Positions 7,444 through 16,191 of a stretch of DNA of 64,000 nucleotides are shown here, one piece after another. The notes beneath the pieces were generated by a model. That model was not told the origin of the DNA and did not search any database. It saw only the letters and a list, made by a program, of their open reading frames with translations. Each line of letters starts with the position of its first letter. Within the stretch, counting starts at the first letter, position 1. The stretch comes from Sphingomonas abietis. Its GTDB lineage: Bacteria > Pseudomonadota > Alphaproteobacteria > Sphingomonadales > Sphingomonadaceae. The position numbers and the translations under genes are program-made. The stretch covers positions 434,001-498,000 of the forward strand of contig NZ_CP115174.1 of the NCBI RefSeq assembly GCF_027625475.1. Reading direction: 5' to 3'.

Positions 7444-8940
7444 TCACCCCATCGTCGGGATGACGAAGCTGCTGTCGCCCTGCACCGAACCGTCGGGCCA
7501 GCGGCCGGTGACGGTCTTCACCCTGGTCCAGAATTTGACGCCTTCCATGCCGTGCTGGTTGGTGTCGCCAAACGCCGAGCGCTTCCAGCCGCCGAAGCTG
7601 TGATAGGCGACCGGCACCGGGATCGGCACGTTGATGCCGACCATGCCGACATTCACGCGGCTGGCGAACTCGCGGGCGGCGTGGCCATTGCGCGTGAAGA
7701 TCGCGACGCCATTGCCATATTGGTGCTTCGAGGGCAGCGCGACCGCCTCCTCGAAATTCTTGGCGCGGACGATCTGGAGGACCGGGCCGAAGATCTCCTC
7801 CTGGTAGGTCGTCATGGCGGTGGTGACATGGTCGAACAGGGTCGGGCCGACGTAGAAGCCCTGTTCATGCCCCTGCAGCGTGAAGCCGCGGCCGTCGACG
7901 ACCAGTTCGGCGCCTTCGTCGACGCCCATCTGGATGTAGCTCTCGATCTTCGCTTTGTGCGCGGCCGTGACGACCGGGCCGTAATGGGCGTCGGGATCGG
8001 TCGAGACGCCGACGCGCAGCGCCGCAATCGCGGGGATCAGCTTGGCCTTGAGGCGCTCGGCGGTGTCCTCGCCGACCGGCACGACGACAGGCAGCGCCAT
8101 GCAGCGCTCGCCGGCGCTCCCGAAGGCGGCGCCCGCCAGATCGTTGACCACTTGGTCGAGGTCGGCGTCGGGCATGACGATGCCGTGGTTCTTGGCGCCG
8201 CCCATCGCCTGCACGCGCTTGCCGGCCGCGACGCCGCGCGAATAGACATAATGGGCGATGTCGGACGAGCCGACGAAGCTCACCGCGCTGATCGCCGGAT
8301 GATCGAGAATCGCATCGACCATCTCCTTGTCGCCCTGGACGACCTGGAGGATGCCGTCGGGCAGGCCGGCCTCCTTGAACAGTTCGGCGAGCATCACCGG
8401 CACCGACGGGTCGCGCTCGGAGGGTTTCAGGATGAAGGCGTTGCCGGTGGCGATGGCGACGCCCGACATCCACAGCGGGATCATCGCCGGGAAGTTGAAC
8501 GGGGTGATGCCGGCGCCGATGCCGAGCGGCTGGCGGAAGCTCCACACGTCGATGCCGGGGCCGGCGCCGAGCGTGAACTCGCCCTTCAGCACATGCGGGA
8601 TGCCGCAGCAGAATTCGATCACCTCAAGGCCGCGCTGGATATCGCCCCGCGAGTCGGCGATCACCTTGCCATGCTCGGACGACAGGACGTGCGCGAGCTT
8701 GTCCATGTCGCGTTCGACCAGTTCCTTGAACCTGAACATGACGCGCGCGCGGCGCTGGGGGTTGGTCGCGGCCCAGCCCGGCTGCGCGGCCTGCGCGGCG
8801 GCGACTGCCTGGTCGAGATCGGCCTTCGTGCCCAGCACGACGCGCTTCTGCACCTTGCCCGAATTGGGATCGAAGACGTCGCCGTAGCGCGCGGCCTTCG
8901 TCCCGGTGGCGCCTGCGATGAGATGGCCAATATCGTCCAC
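7444..8940 (-). CDS. mmsA: Methylmalonate-semialdehyde dehydrogenase (CoA-acylating)
   Basis: A 498-residue aldehyde dehydrogenase that converts methylmalonate semialdehyde to propionyl-CoA, the final step of valine catabolism. Visible motifs are the NAD-binding region TPFNFPAMIPLW (about 146-157), LKPSERDPSVP, the SFVGS turn, and the catalytic Cys280 in GSAGERCMALPVV. The motif GERCM rather than GQxC is typical of the MMSDH branch. The start is GTG at 8940 with AGGAGAG upstream. It is the first gene of the minus-strand valine operon and is divergent from the LysR regulator at 9052, which is its likely controller. Confidence 0.95.
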   Translation of the reverse strand: MDDIGHLIAGATGTKAARYGDVFDPNSGKVQKRVVLGTKADLDQAVAAAQAAQPGWAATNPQRRARVMFRFKELVERDMDKLAHVLSSEHGKVIADSRGDIQRGLEVIEFCCGIPHVLKGEFTLGAGPGIDVWSFRQPLGIGAGITPFNFPAMIPLWMSGVAIATGNAFILKPSERDPSVPVMLAELFKEAGLPDGILQVVQGDKEMVDAILDHPAISAVSFVGSSDIAHYVYSRGVAAGKRVQAMGGAKNHGIVMPDADLDQVVNDLAGAAFGSAGERCMALPVVVPVGEDTAERLKAKLIPAIAALRVGVSTDPDAHYGPVVTAAHKAKIESYIQMGVDEGAELVVDGRGFTLQGHEQGFYVGPTLFDHVTTAMTTYQEEIFGPVLQIVRAKNFEEAVALPSKHQYGNGVAIFTRNGHAAREFASRVNVGMVGINVPIPVPVAYHSFGGWKRSAFGDTNQHGMEGVKFWTRVKTVTGRWPDGSVQGDSSFVIPTMG

Positions 8941-9051
8941 GGGACGCTCTCCTGATTGTTGTTTGCTCCTCCATCGGCCTATGCAAGGTCGCCGGCAAGG
9001 TCGACGTTACGCAAGGGGATGCTGCGAAATCGCAGGATGGGGGTCAATGGA

Positions 9052-9954
9052 ATGAACTGGGACGACATGCGCATATTCCTTGCGCTCGCCCGTGCCGGAA
9101 CCCTGGCGGCGGCCGCACGGCAGGTCGGGCAGGACGCGACCACGGTGGCGCGGCGCATTCAGCGCCTGGAAGCCGCGCTGGCGACCACCCTGTTCGAACA
9201 TGGCGCGGCGGGCCAGCGCCTGACCGAGAGCGGCCATCGGCTGCTGGCCCATGCCGAGGCGATGGAGGCCGGCGCACGCGCCGTCCGCCAGCAATCGGAG
9301 GAGGGGGCGGGGCTGGGCGGATCGATCCGGATCAGCATGTCCGAGGGGTTCGGCATGGGCTTCATGGCCTCGCGGCTGGCGGCGTTCGCGGAGGCCCATC
9401 CCGGTGTCGCGCTCGACCTGATCGCGTCGACCGGCTTCCTCAATCCGTCCCGCCGCGAGGCGGACATCGCGATCATGCTGGCGCGGCCCCGGGGTGGCCC
9501 GCTGATCGCGGCGAAGCTCACCGACTATCGGCTCGGTGCCTATGCGGCCGCGGATTATCTCGCCGCGACCGGCCCGGTCGAGACGATCGAGGGGCTCACC
9601 CGCCGACGGCTGGTCGGCTATGTCCCCGATCTTATCTATGCGCCGGAATTGCGCTATCTCGCGGAAGTCGACGAGCGGCTGGAGCCGGCGATCCGCTCCT
9701 CCAGCATCACCGCGCAGGCCCGGCTGATCGCGAGCGGCGCAGGATGCGGCATCCTGCCCTGTTTCATCGGCGACACCATGCCGGGGCTGGTGCGAATTCT
9801 CCGGCCGGAGGTGGCGATCACGCGCAGCTTCTGGCTGGTCGTCCATCGCGACATGCGGCGGGTCGCACGGATCGAGGCCTTCATCCGCTGGCTGCGCGAT
9901 CAGGTTTCCCGCGCGCAATCGGCGTTGCTGGGGGAGAATGTCACCGAGATCTGA
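9052..9954 (+). CDS. LysR-family transcriptional regulator
   Basis: A 300-residue LysR regulator. The N-terminal winged helix starts MNWDDMRIFLALARAGTLAAAA and continues with ARRIQRLEAALATTLFE. The effector domain (about 90-290) contains EGFGMGFMASRLAAF and SGAGCGILPCFIGD. The ATG at 9052 is preferred over in-frame starts at 8956, 9019 and 9037 because the HTH begins directly after it. The divergent placement with mmsA (111 bases between starts) is the classical LysR arrangement and suggests control of the valine operon, probably with a pathway intermediate as effector (inference). Confidence 0.88.
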   Translation: MNWDDMRIFLALARAGTLAAAARQVGQDATTVARRIQRLEAALATTLFEHGAAGQRLTESGHRLLAHAEAMEAGARAVRQQSEEGAGLGGSIRISMSEGFGMGFMASRLAAFAEAHPGVALDLIASTGFLNPSRREADIAIMLARPRGGPLIAAKLTDYRLGAYAAADYLAATGPVETIEGLTRRRLVGYVPDLIYAPELRYLAEVDERLEPAIRSSSITAQARLIASGAGCGILPCFIGDTMPGLVRILRPEVAITRSFWLVVHRDMRRVARIEAFIRWLRDQVSRAQSALLGENVTEI

Positions 9955-9984
9955 TTCCCGCTTGCTAAACGTTACTCGCCATAT

Positions 9985-10000
9985 CATTAGGCAGCTAATG
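9985..10000. promoter_or_regulatory. Palindrome CATTAG-N4-CTAATG overlapping the marR start
   Basis: A perfect six-base inverted repeat with a four-base centre whose right arm contains the ATG of the MarR gene. Size and symmetry fit a MarR dimer site. A protein bound here would block both transcription and translation initiation of marR and of the coupled efflux operon, giving autorepression. Assignment as an operator is inference. Confidence 0.5.
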
Positions 10001-10456
10001 GATAGGGATCGCTACCAGGCTGAGGCGTCATTCGGGCGGCGGCTGCTGCCGCTCTCGCGCCGCTGGCATGCGGCGGCGGATCGTGCCTTGCTGGATGTCG
10101 GTCTCTCCAACTCGGCGGGGTGGGCCTTGCTTCATGTGGGGCGACTGGGCGACGATGTGCGACAGAGTGATCTGGTCGCGGAGCTGGATATGCAGGGGGC
10201 TTCGGTGGTGCGCGTGCTGGATCAGCTGGAAATGGCGGGCCTGCTCGCGCGCAAAGCCGATCCTGCCGATCGGCGTGCGAACCGCCTGCGATTGACCGAT
10301 GCCGGTCGGGCCATGGTCGGCCGGATCGAGGTGGCGCTTGCCACCTTGCGTCGGGAACTGACCGAGGGCGTGCCCGATTCCGCGCTGGAGATCGCCGACG
10401 CGGTGCTCGAGCGGATCGACCAGCGCATGGCGGTGCTGCGCGAGCGCGATCGATGA
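9998..10456 (+). CDS. MarR-family transcriptional regulator
   Basis: A 152-residue MarR-type regulator. The winged helix shows DVRQSDLVAELDMQGASVVRVLDQLEMAGLL and the wing RKADPADRRANRLRLTDAG; the DxRxxR wing motif is intact as DPADRR. Long N- and C-terminal helices would form the dimer interface. The start at 9998 sits inside a palindrome that is a candidate operator. The stop overlaps the FUSC gene start (ATGA), so this is the first gene of a five-gene efflux operon. The regulator is expected to release DNA on binding an aromatic or phenolic ligand, as in other MarR-controlled pumps. Confidence 0.88.
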   Translation: MDRDRYQAEASFGRRLLPLSRRWHAAADRALLDVGLSNSAGWALLHVGRLGDDVRQSDLVAELDMQGASVVRVLDQLEMAGLLARKADPADRRANRLRLTDAGRAMVGRIEVALATLRRELTEGVPDSALEIADAVLERIDQRMAVLRERDR

Positions 10457-12495
10457 AGGCCGATGCCCAGGCCGTCCTCTTCTCGGTCAAATGCTTCGTC
10501 GCGGCGATGCTGGCTTATTATATCGCGCTCCGGATCGGGTTGAACCGACCCTTCTGGGCGGTGGTGACCTCCTATATCATCGCCCAGCCGCTGGCCGGCG
10601 CAGTGCTGTCCAAGGCAGTGTTTCGGCTGATGGGCACCGCGCTCGGCGCCACCGCCTCGGTCATCCTGGTGCCGACCTTCGTCAACGAGCCGGCCGTGCT
10701 GAGCCTGGCGCTGGCCCTATGGCTGGGGTTCTGCTTCTACCTGGCGCAACTCGATCGCACGCCGCGCTCCTATATTTTCCTGCTCGCCGGCTACACCGCC
10801 AGCATCATCGGCTTTCCCAGCGTCGAAACGCCGGGCGCGATCTTCGACACGGCGATCCTGCGCGTGCAGGAGATCACCATCGGCATCCTCTGCGCCAGTC
10901 TGGTCCATGGCGCCGTCTTTCCCCGCACCGTCACCGCGCAGCTGCTGCGGCGGATCGACATCATCCTGGCGGACGCCGGCCGCTGGTCGGTGGCGTCGAT
11001 GGCCGGCGCGCGCGAGGCGCGGCTCGATCTCGAACGCCGCCGCCTGGCCGTCGACGTGCTGGAATTGCACCAGCTCTCGATCCATCTGCCGTTCGATACC
11101 GCGCGAATCCTGCCGCGCGTCCGCACCGTGCGCGCGTTGCAGGATTGCCTGTCGCTGTTCCTGCCGCTCGCCAGCACGATCGAGGATCGGCTGGTGGAGG
11201 TGGCGCTGTGCCGCGGCGGCCTGCCCGAGCCGGTCGGCGCGCTGGTCGCCCGCGTCCAGCTCTGGATCGAAAATGACGTGACGAAGCCCGATCGCGAGGA
11301 GACGGCGGCGCTGCTGATCGCCGATGCGCGGGCGCTCGAGCCGACGGCGGCATGGGTAAGCGAGCCGGATCTCGTCTGGCGCGACATGTTGCTGCTCAAT
11401 CTGCTGTCGCGGCTGGCGGAGATGGTGGCGACCCTGCGCGACGCGCATATCCTGCGCGATCAGGTGCGTTCGCACAGCGTCCGCGCGGTGTCGCCGCGGG
11501 TCGTCGCGCTGCTCGCCGGCACCAGCAGCCGGCCGCTGCATCTCGATCGCGGGCTGGCGATCCGCGCCGCGCTCGGCACGATCGCGACGATCGGGCTGGG
11601 CTGCGCCTTCTGGATCGGCACCGCGTGGAAGGAAGGCGCCGGCGCGGTGCTGATCGCCGGCATCGCCTGCGCGCTGTTCGGCGGCCTGGAGAATCCGCGT
11701 GCCATGATCGGCAGGATGCAACTCGGCTCGACCATCGGTCTGCTGACGTCGATCGTCTACGCCTACACGATCATGCCGCGCCTTAGCGACTTCGTGACGC
11801 TGGCGGCGACGCTGGCGCCGATGCTTCTCCTGATGGGCGTGCTGATGGGCAAGCCTGCGACATTCCCCGTCGGCGTCGGTATCCTGATCGGCTTTCCGCA
11901 GACGGTCGGCCTCTATGCCACCTATACGCCGGCGTTCGGCGCGGCGCTGAACGGCGCGATCGCGCAGTTCGTGGGCATCGGCTTCGCGATGGTGACGGTC
12001 GGCCTGTTCCTGACGATCGGCGCGGAGGATCGCGTGGCGCGGCTTGCCCGGGCCGGCTGGCGCGATGTCGCGCTCCGGGCGCGGGGGCGTGCGCCGGACA
12101 GCGCGCGCTGGCTGAGCCGGATGCTCGATCGTGTCGGGCTGATGCTGCCGGCGATGTCGGCCGGGTCCAATCCCGGCAAGCCGCTGCTCGATGCGCTGAT
12201 CGACATGCGGATCGGCTTTGTGGCCGGGGAGCTCGACGCGCTGCGGGGCCGCGCCACGGACGAGGAGCGCGCAGCGATCGCCGACGCGCTGAGTGGCCTG
12301 GGTAATCATTTCGGGCGCCTTTCGCCGCGCGATCCGGCCTTGCCGGAGCCCGGCGTGCTCGCCGACATCGATCGGGCCGTGGCGGTCTTCGCCCGCGATG
12401 AGGAACTGGGCCGGCGCCGCGAGGGGCTGATCCTGCTCACCAGCCTGCGCCGCAATCTCTTCCCGGCCGCCCCCGCTTATGGAGCCGCAGCATGA
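10453..12495 (+). CDS. FUSC/AaeB-type inner-membrane efflux protein
   Basis: A 680-residue protein of the fusaric-acid resistance (FUSC/AaeB) family. It has two hydrophobic blocks, each followed by a cytoplasmic domain. The first membrane block (about 10-160) includes PFWAVVTSYIIAQPLAG; the second (about 365-530) includes ENPRAMIGRMQLGS. The family exports aromatic carboxylic acids such as p-hydroxybenzoate or fusaric acid, together with a membrane fusion protein and an outer-membrane channel, all of which follow here. It overlaps marR at its start and the DUF1656 gene at its end by four bases each. The real substrate cannot be read from sequence. Confidence 0.88.
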   Translation: MKADAQAVLFSVKCFVAAMLAYYIALRIGLNRPFWAVVTSYIIAQPLAGAVLSKAVFRLMGTALGATASVILVPTFVNEPAVLSLALALWLGFCFYLAQLDRTPRSYIFLLAGYTASIIGFPSVETPGAIFDTAILRVQEITIGILCASLVHGAVFPRTVTAQLLRRIDIILADAGRWSVASMAGAREARLDLERRRLAVDVLELHQLSIHLPFDTARILPRVRTVRALQDCLSLFLPLASTIEDRLVEVALCRGGLPEPVGALVARVQLWIENDVTKPDREETAALLIADARALEPTAAWVSEPDLVWRDMLLLNLLSRLAEMVATLRDAHILRDQVRSHSVRAVSPRVVALLAGTSSRPLHLDRGLAIRAALGTIATIGLGCAFWIGTAWKEGAGAVLIAGIACALFGGLENPRAMIGRMQLGSTIGLLTSIVYAYTIMPRLSDFVTLAATLAPMLLLMGVLMGKPATFPVGVGILIGFPQTVGLYATYTPAFGAALNGAIAQFVGIGFAMVTVGLFLTIGAEDRVARLARAGWRDVALRARGRAPDSARWLSRMLDRVGLMLPAMSAGSNPGKPLLDALIDMRIGFVAGELDALRGRATDEERAAIADALSGLGNHFGRLSPRDPALPEPGVLADIDRAVAVFARDEELGRRREGLILLTSLRRNLFPAAPAYGAAA

Positions 12496-12707
12496 TCGGC
12501 GAGATTTCGATCGGCGGGGTATTCGTCCCGCCGCTGCTGCTGCTCGGGGCGCTGGCGCTGCTGCTCGCCGGCATCCTGTCGCGCCTGTTCCAGATTATCG
12601 GCGTCTATCGCTATGTCGCCTATCGCCCGCTTGTCGATTGTGCCCTGTTCGTCCTCCTGCTTGGGCTCCTCGTCGTCCTCTCCGCGCCTTTCGGACCACA
12701 TTCATGA
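12492..12707 (+). CDS. DUF1656 (AaeX-like) small membrane protein
   Basis: Encodes 71 residues with two membrane helices (about 8-30 and 46-66). Small AaeX/DUF1656 proteins sit between the FUSC pump and the HlyD-type fusion protein in this efflux type. Their role is not established and could be assembly or stability of the pump. Four-base overlaps on both sides (ATGA) show strict operon coupling. The ATG start is set by the overlap with the upstream stop. Confidence 0.88.
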   Translation: MIGEISIGGVFVPPLLLLGALALLLAGILSRLFQIIGVYRYVAYRPLVDCALFVLLLGLLVVLSAPFGPHS

Positions 12708-13585
12708 ACCCTATCCTGTCGGCCTTCGCCCGTTGGGTGGTCACCGCGACCATCGTCCTCCTCGCCATCTTCGTCGCGATCTGGCTGTGGAAGCGCTACG
12801 AGACCGAACCCTGGACGCGGGACGGCCATGTCCGTGCCGATGTGGTGCGGGTCGCCTCCGATGTCGGCGGCCTGATCACCACGGTGGCGGTGCATGACAA
12901 CCAGGCGGTGCGGAAGGGCGACCTGTTGTTCGTGGTCGACATGCCGCGCTACGCCGACGCGCTCGGCCAGGCGGATGCCACCATCGCCAGCGCGCAGGCC
13001 AAGCTCGATCAGGCGCGCAAGGTCGCCCGCCGCGATCTCGCGCTCGGCGACCTCGTCGCGACCGAGACCCACGAGGCGAATGTCGCCCAAGAGAAGACCG
13101 CGGAAGCCAGCGTGCAGGCCGCGATCGCCGCGAAGCAGACCGCCGAGCTCAACGTCCACCGCACCGCGGTGCGCGCCTCGGTCAACGGTATCGTCACCAA
13201 TCTCGATCTCCACCCCGGCGATTTCGTCGCGCCCGGCGCGCAGGCGCTGGCCCTGGTCGACAATGATTCGATCCGCGTCGAGGGCTATTTCGAGGAGACC
13301 AAGCTCGGCCGCATCCATGTCGGCGACAAGGCGCGTATCCGGCTGATGGGCGACGCCCGCGACATGGAGGGCCATGTCGACAGCATCACCGCCGGCATCG
13401 CCGACGATCAGAGCAAGGGCACGGCCAACCAGCTCCTCGCGGTCGATCCGACCTTCTCCTGGGTGCGCCTCGCCCAGCGCATTCCGGTGCGTATCCATGT
13501 CGATCGGATGCCGGCCGGCACCCAGCTGATCGCCGGGCGGACCGCGACGGTCACGATCCTGCCCGAGCCGGGCGCACATCGGTGA
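12704..13585 (+). CDS. HlyD-type periplasmic membrane fusion protein
   Basis: A 293-residue adaptor with an N-terminal membrane anchor (about 10-30). A lipoyl-like half-motif (VGGLITTVAVHDNQAVRKGD), an alpha-hairpin coiled coil (about 80-150, Ala/Gln/Lys-rich) and the second lipoyl half (RASVNGIVTNLDLHPGDFV) follow. The closing beta-barrel ends in GRTATVTIL. It bridges the FUSC pump and the outer-membrane channel. It overlaps the previous gene by ATGA and the next by GTGA. The family is that of AaeA/EmrA-like fusion proteins. Confidence 0.9.
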   Translation: MNPILSAFARWVVTATIVLLAIFVAIWLWKRYETEPWTRDGHVRADVVRVASDVGGLITTVAVHDNQAVRKGDLLFVVDMPRYADALGQADATIASAQAKLDQARKVARRDLALGDLVATETHEANVAQEKTAEASVQAAIAAKQTAELNVHRTAVRASVNGIVTNLDLHPGDFVAPGAQALALVDNDSIRVEGYFEETKLGRIHVGDKARIRLMGDARDMEGHVDSITAGIADDQSKGTANQLLAVDPTFSWVRLAQRIPVRIHVDRMPAGTQLIAGRTATVTILPEPGAHR

Positions 13586-15030
13586 GGCCGGCCTTCGCCA
13601 CCACCGCGATCGCGCTGCTGCTCGCCGGCTGCACGGCGGGGCCGAACTATCATGTGCCGGACAAGGCGATGGTGAAGGCCCCCAGCGCGAACGGCGCATT
13701 CGTCGCCGGGCAGGGCAAGGCGTTCGACCAGGCGCCGCTGCCCGATCATTGGTGGAAGCTCTACGACGATCCGCGGCTCGACGGCTATGTCGCGGAGGCG
13801 CTGGCCGCCAACACCAATTTGCGCGCCGCCGACGCCAATCTGCACAGCGCCAGCGAGGTGGTGCGCGAGGTCCAGGCCGGGCGCACCGTGCAGACCCAGC
13901 TCGGGGCGGCGGCGTTCGGTGCGCGGGTCGGCGGCTACACGCTGACGGTGCCGCTCGACCTGCCCTATAGCGGGCTGCTTGACGCCACGATCAGCTATCC
14001 GCTCGATCTCGCCGGCGGCATCCGGCGCGGGATCGAGGCGGCGCAGGACAATGCCGAGGCGGTGCAGGCGGCGCGCGATCAGGTGCGGGTGACGGTGGCG
14101 GCGGCGGTGACGCGCAGCTATGCCGATGTCTGCACCGCCAATGTCACCCTGGCGGCGACGCGCCACGTCCTCGATATCGAGACGACCACGCTCAATTCGA
14201 TGCAGCGCCTGTTCAAGGGCGGGCGGGGCACGTCGTTCGACGTCACCCGCGCCCGCGCCGCCGCCGACAGGAGCGCCGCGGCGATCCCCGAGATCCTCGC
14301 CGGACGGCAGGCCTCGCTGTTCGAGATCGCCGCGCTGATGGGACGCGCGCCGGCCGACTATCCGCGCGAGCTGGAAGACTGCGCGACGCCGCCCACGCTG
14401 CACCAGCCGATACCGATCGGCGACGGCACCGCGCTGCTGCGCCGGCGCCCCGATATCCGTGCCTCCGAGCGCCAGCTGGCGGCAGCGACCGCCGGCATCG
14501 GCGTGGAGATGGCCAAGCTCTACCCGCAGGTGTCGCTGACCGGCACGGCGGGGCTCGCCAATTCCTTCTCCAGTTTCTTCACCGGCGCCAGCTTCGGCGG
14601 ATTGACGGGGCCGGTGATCTCCTGGGCCTTCCCCAATCGCAAGTTGCTCCACGCCCAGATCGCGGCGGCGGGCGATGCCGCCGACGCCGCCTCCGCGCAG
14701 TTCGACGGCACCGTGATCGAGGCGCTGCGCCAGACCGAAACGGCGCTTTCGGCCTATGCCCGCGAAATCGACCGCGACGCCGCGCTGGAGAAGGCGCGCG
14801 ACGATGCCCAGCACGGGACCGACCAGGCCAATCGCCTGTTCCATTATGGCCGCACCGACGTGCTGAGCGTGCTCAACGTGCAGGCCCAGCTGGCCGAGGC
14901 GGAGGCGACCCTGGCATCGTCTCGGGCGACGCTGGTCGATCGCCAGATCAACCTGTTCCTGGCGCTCGGCGGCGGCTGGGAGGGGCAGGCCGCCACCGCG
15001 AAGCCGGAAGCCCTGCCCGCCCAGCATTAG
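13582..15030 (+). CDS. NodT-family outer-membrane efflux lipoprotein
   Basis: A 482-residue TolC-like channel protein with a lipoprotein signal (LLLAGC, lipidated Cys17). Two tandem OEP repeats are visible by the paired long helices and conserved patches such as PLPDHWWKLYDDPRLDGYV and TALLRRRPDIRASERQLAAA. The GTG start overlaps the fusion-protein stop. It completes the tripartite efflux system and probably ends the transcript. The 36 codons after LVDRQINLFLALGGGW are normal for the family. Confidence 0.92.
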   Translation: MRPAFATTAIALLLAGCTAGPNYHVPDKAMVKAPSANGAFVAGQGKAFDQAPLPDHWWKLYDDPRLDGYVAEALAANTNLRAADANLHSASEVVREVQAGRTVQTQLGAAAFGARVGGYTLTVPLDLPYSGLLDATISYPLDLAGGIRRGIEAAQDNAEAVQAARDQVRVTVAAAVTRSYADVCTANVTLAATRHVLDIETTTLNSMQRLFKGGRGTSFDVTRARAAADRSAAAIPEILAGRQASLFEIAALMGRAPADYPRELEDCATPPTLHQPIPIGDGTALLRRRPDIRASERQLAAATAGIGVEMAKLYPQVSLTGTAGLANSFSSFFTGASFGGLTGPVISWAFPNRKLLHAQIAAAGDAADAASAQFDGTVIEALRQTETALSAYAREIDRDAALEKARDDAQHGTDQANRLFHYGRTDVLSVLNVQAQLAEAEATLASSRATLVDRQINLFLALGGGWEGQAATAKPEALPAQH

Positions 15031-15057
15031 CCGCGACCGGCTGCCAGCCACGCCGTT

Positions 15058-15129
15058 CTCCTGCGGAAGCAGGAGCCCAGCGGCCGAGCGCATGGCCGTT
15101 GCTCACCTGGGCTCCTGCCTCCGCAGGAG
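15058..15129. repeat. REPIN-like palindrome (CTCCTGC family)
   Basis: Two hairpin units in inverted orientation: 15058-15080 and 15107-15129. Each unit folds as CTCCTGC-N4-GCAGGAG, with loops GGAA and CTCC. The outer arms CCCAG/CTGGG also pair. It starts 28 bases after the efflux operon stop and may contribute to transcript end formation. I found no second copy in the window. Confidence 0.8.
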
Positions 15130-15532
15130 CACAAGCGGGGTGGTGTCTCGTGCCCATTCCAGTCGCAGGTCGTTCGGGCATAATGCCGGCGACGCTCCGT
15201 TGTACGTCATGTTAACTATCTGATTTCACATCAGAAATGGCGTTTCGGGCGAAGCTGACGAAGTTGACATCCGACCGCCCCGAAAAAAGACCTTTTCGCC
15301 GCCCCGATCGGCCGCACGGATCGACGGTGAGAAAGAGCGGCCCGGCATCCCGGTCCACCCAATCTCTCATGCGAAATCCTACAAGGGAAGCCGAGTCGGC
15401 TTTTGTTGAGCCTTTGTCGCTCGTGGACGGTGCCGGCGTTGCTGAAACCGGATATGTCGACGTCGCAAGAAGGGGCTTTCTCGACACGCCGTCGATCGGC
15501 TCGATTGGGTGGACAGCGGTCATTGGCTTGAG
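15130..15532. other. Intergenic stretch without a recognisable gene
   Basis: About 400 bases with lower GC than the neighbours. Three overlapping frames stay open here (two minus, one plus), but none looks like a known protein, has a ribosome site, or shows the third-position GC bias of the flanking genes. A TTGACA hexamer near 15263 has no convincing -10 partner. It is best read as decayed or non-coding sequence. Confidence 0.5.
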
Positions 15533-15558
15533 CCCTCTCCCGCCTTTGCGGGAGAGGG
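15533..15558. repeat. Hairpin CCCTCTCCC / GGGAGAGGG
   Basis: A 26-base inverted repeat: CCCTCTCCCGC and GCGGGAGAGGG around a TTT centre (one arm carries an extra C). It is followed by GTTGGGTGAGGGT. This type of intergenic hairpin is widespread in proteobacteria. It could act as a terminator-like structure, but no T-run follows. Confidence 0.6.
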
Positions 15559-15628
15559 TTGGGTGAGGGTCTTCTTCTGCGAGGCAACGACGGCTATCGC
15601 CCCACGAGGCGCCCCTTCGCCCTGTCTC

Positions 15629-15658
15629 GTCACCCCGGCCCTGAGCCGGGGTCCAGCT
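15629..15658. repeat. REP-like hairpin (family B), left flank of GIY-YIG pseudogene
   Basis: A 30-base unit beginning GTCACCCCGG and ending CCGGGGTCCAGCT. The stem ACCCCGGC/GCCGGGGT encloses a five-base loop. The inverted partner is at 15988-16017. The same family forms a gene-free pair at 16716-16802. Confidence 0.8.
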
Positions 15659-15662
15659 GCTT

Positions 15663-15952
15663 TCAGGCGAGCGTGGCGAACAGATCTTGCCAGTCTGGAT
15701 TCCCGCTTTAGATCAATGCAAACTTCCAGTCTCGCCGCCAGCGTTTCAGCCGTTTCTCATGTGCGATGCAGGCCGTTATGTCGTCGCCACGCTCGGCCCA
15801 GACGAGGCGAGTGAGGTCGTAGCGTCTGCAAAAATCGGATCCGCACCGCTACGATGCTGGCCGACCCGCGCACGAAGGTCGGCTGTGACGCCGACGTAGA
15901 TCGTGCCGCGATAACGACCTGCCATCATGTAGACCCAGCCGCCGGTCGTCAT
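15663..15952 (-). pseudogene. Decayed GIY-YIG endonuclease gene
   Basis: The 5' part reads MTTGGWVYMMAGRYRG, then TIYVGVTADLRARVGQHRSG, the first half of a GIY-YIG nuclease. Near 15840 the frame shifts. The continuation in another frame reads RRYDLTRLVWAERGDD, then ITACIAHEKRLKRWRRDW and KFALI. An in-frame TAA (15708-15710) replaces the glutamate codon expected there, and the frame then continues SGNPDWQDLFATLA to a TGA at 15663. So there is one frameshift and one nonsense change. The gene is a close relative of the intact nuclease at 7029-7343. It lies exactly between two inverted family-B hairpins. A sequencing error could explain the frameshift but not easily both lesions. Confidence 0.8.
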
Positions 15953-15987
15953 ATCCGTTCCCATCCCTCGCATGGAAAGCGAAGACA

Positions 15988-16017
15988 AGCTGGACCCCGG
16001 GTCAAGCCCGGGGTGAT
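15988..16017. repeat. REP-like hairpin (family B), right flank of GIY-YIG pseudogene
   Basis: The inverted partner of 15629-15658, beginning AGCTGGACCCC and ending CCCGGGGTGAT. The stem ACCCCGGG/CCCGGGGT pairs fully around TCAAG. Together the two units bracket a 329-base interval that holds only the GIY-YIG remnant. From 16018 to the next gene (16192) I see nothing recognisable; a 71-codon frame there has no support. Confidence 0.8.
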
Positions 16018-16191
16018 GTAGGAGGGAATGCCTGACCTGACGTGGAGATCGCCGGGAAAGTGACCGACAATCAGGTGTTTTGCGCCACCTGAGCGGGCCT
16101 GCTGGCGCTTAGCGTATATCTGGGTCCGTTCTATGTGCCGGCCCCAGTTTGTTTCCATCAGCACTGAAACCGGGCACGACCTATTCCAGCG

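Noticed and set aside
15212..15587. Three overlapping frames of about 100 codons
   Set aside because: None has a recognisable domain, ribosome site or coding-like codon bias, and they run through the CCCTCTCCC hairpin.
15949..16164. 71-codon minus-strand frame (with TPGLTRGPACLRFP)
   Set aside because: Part of it simply translates the family-B hairpin repeat, a common false gene in sphingomonad genomes.
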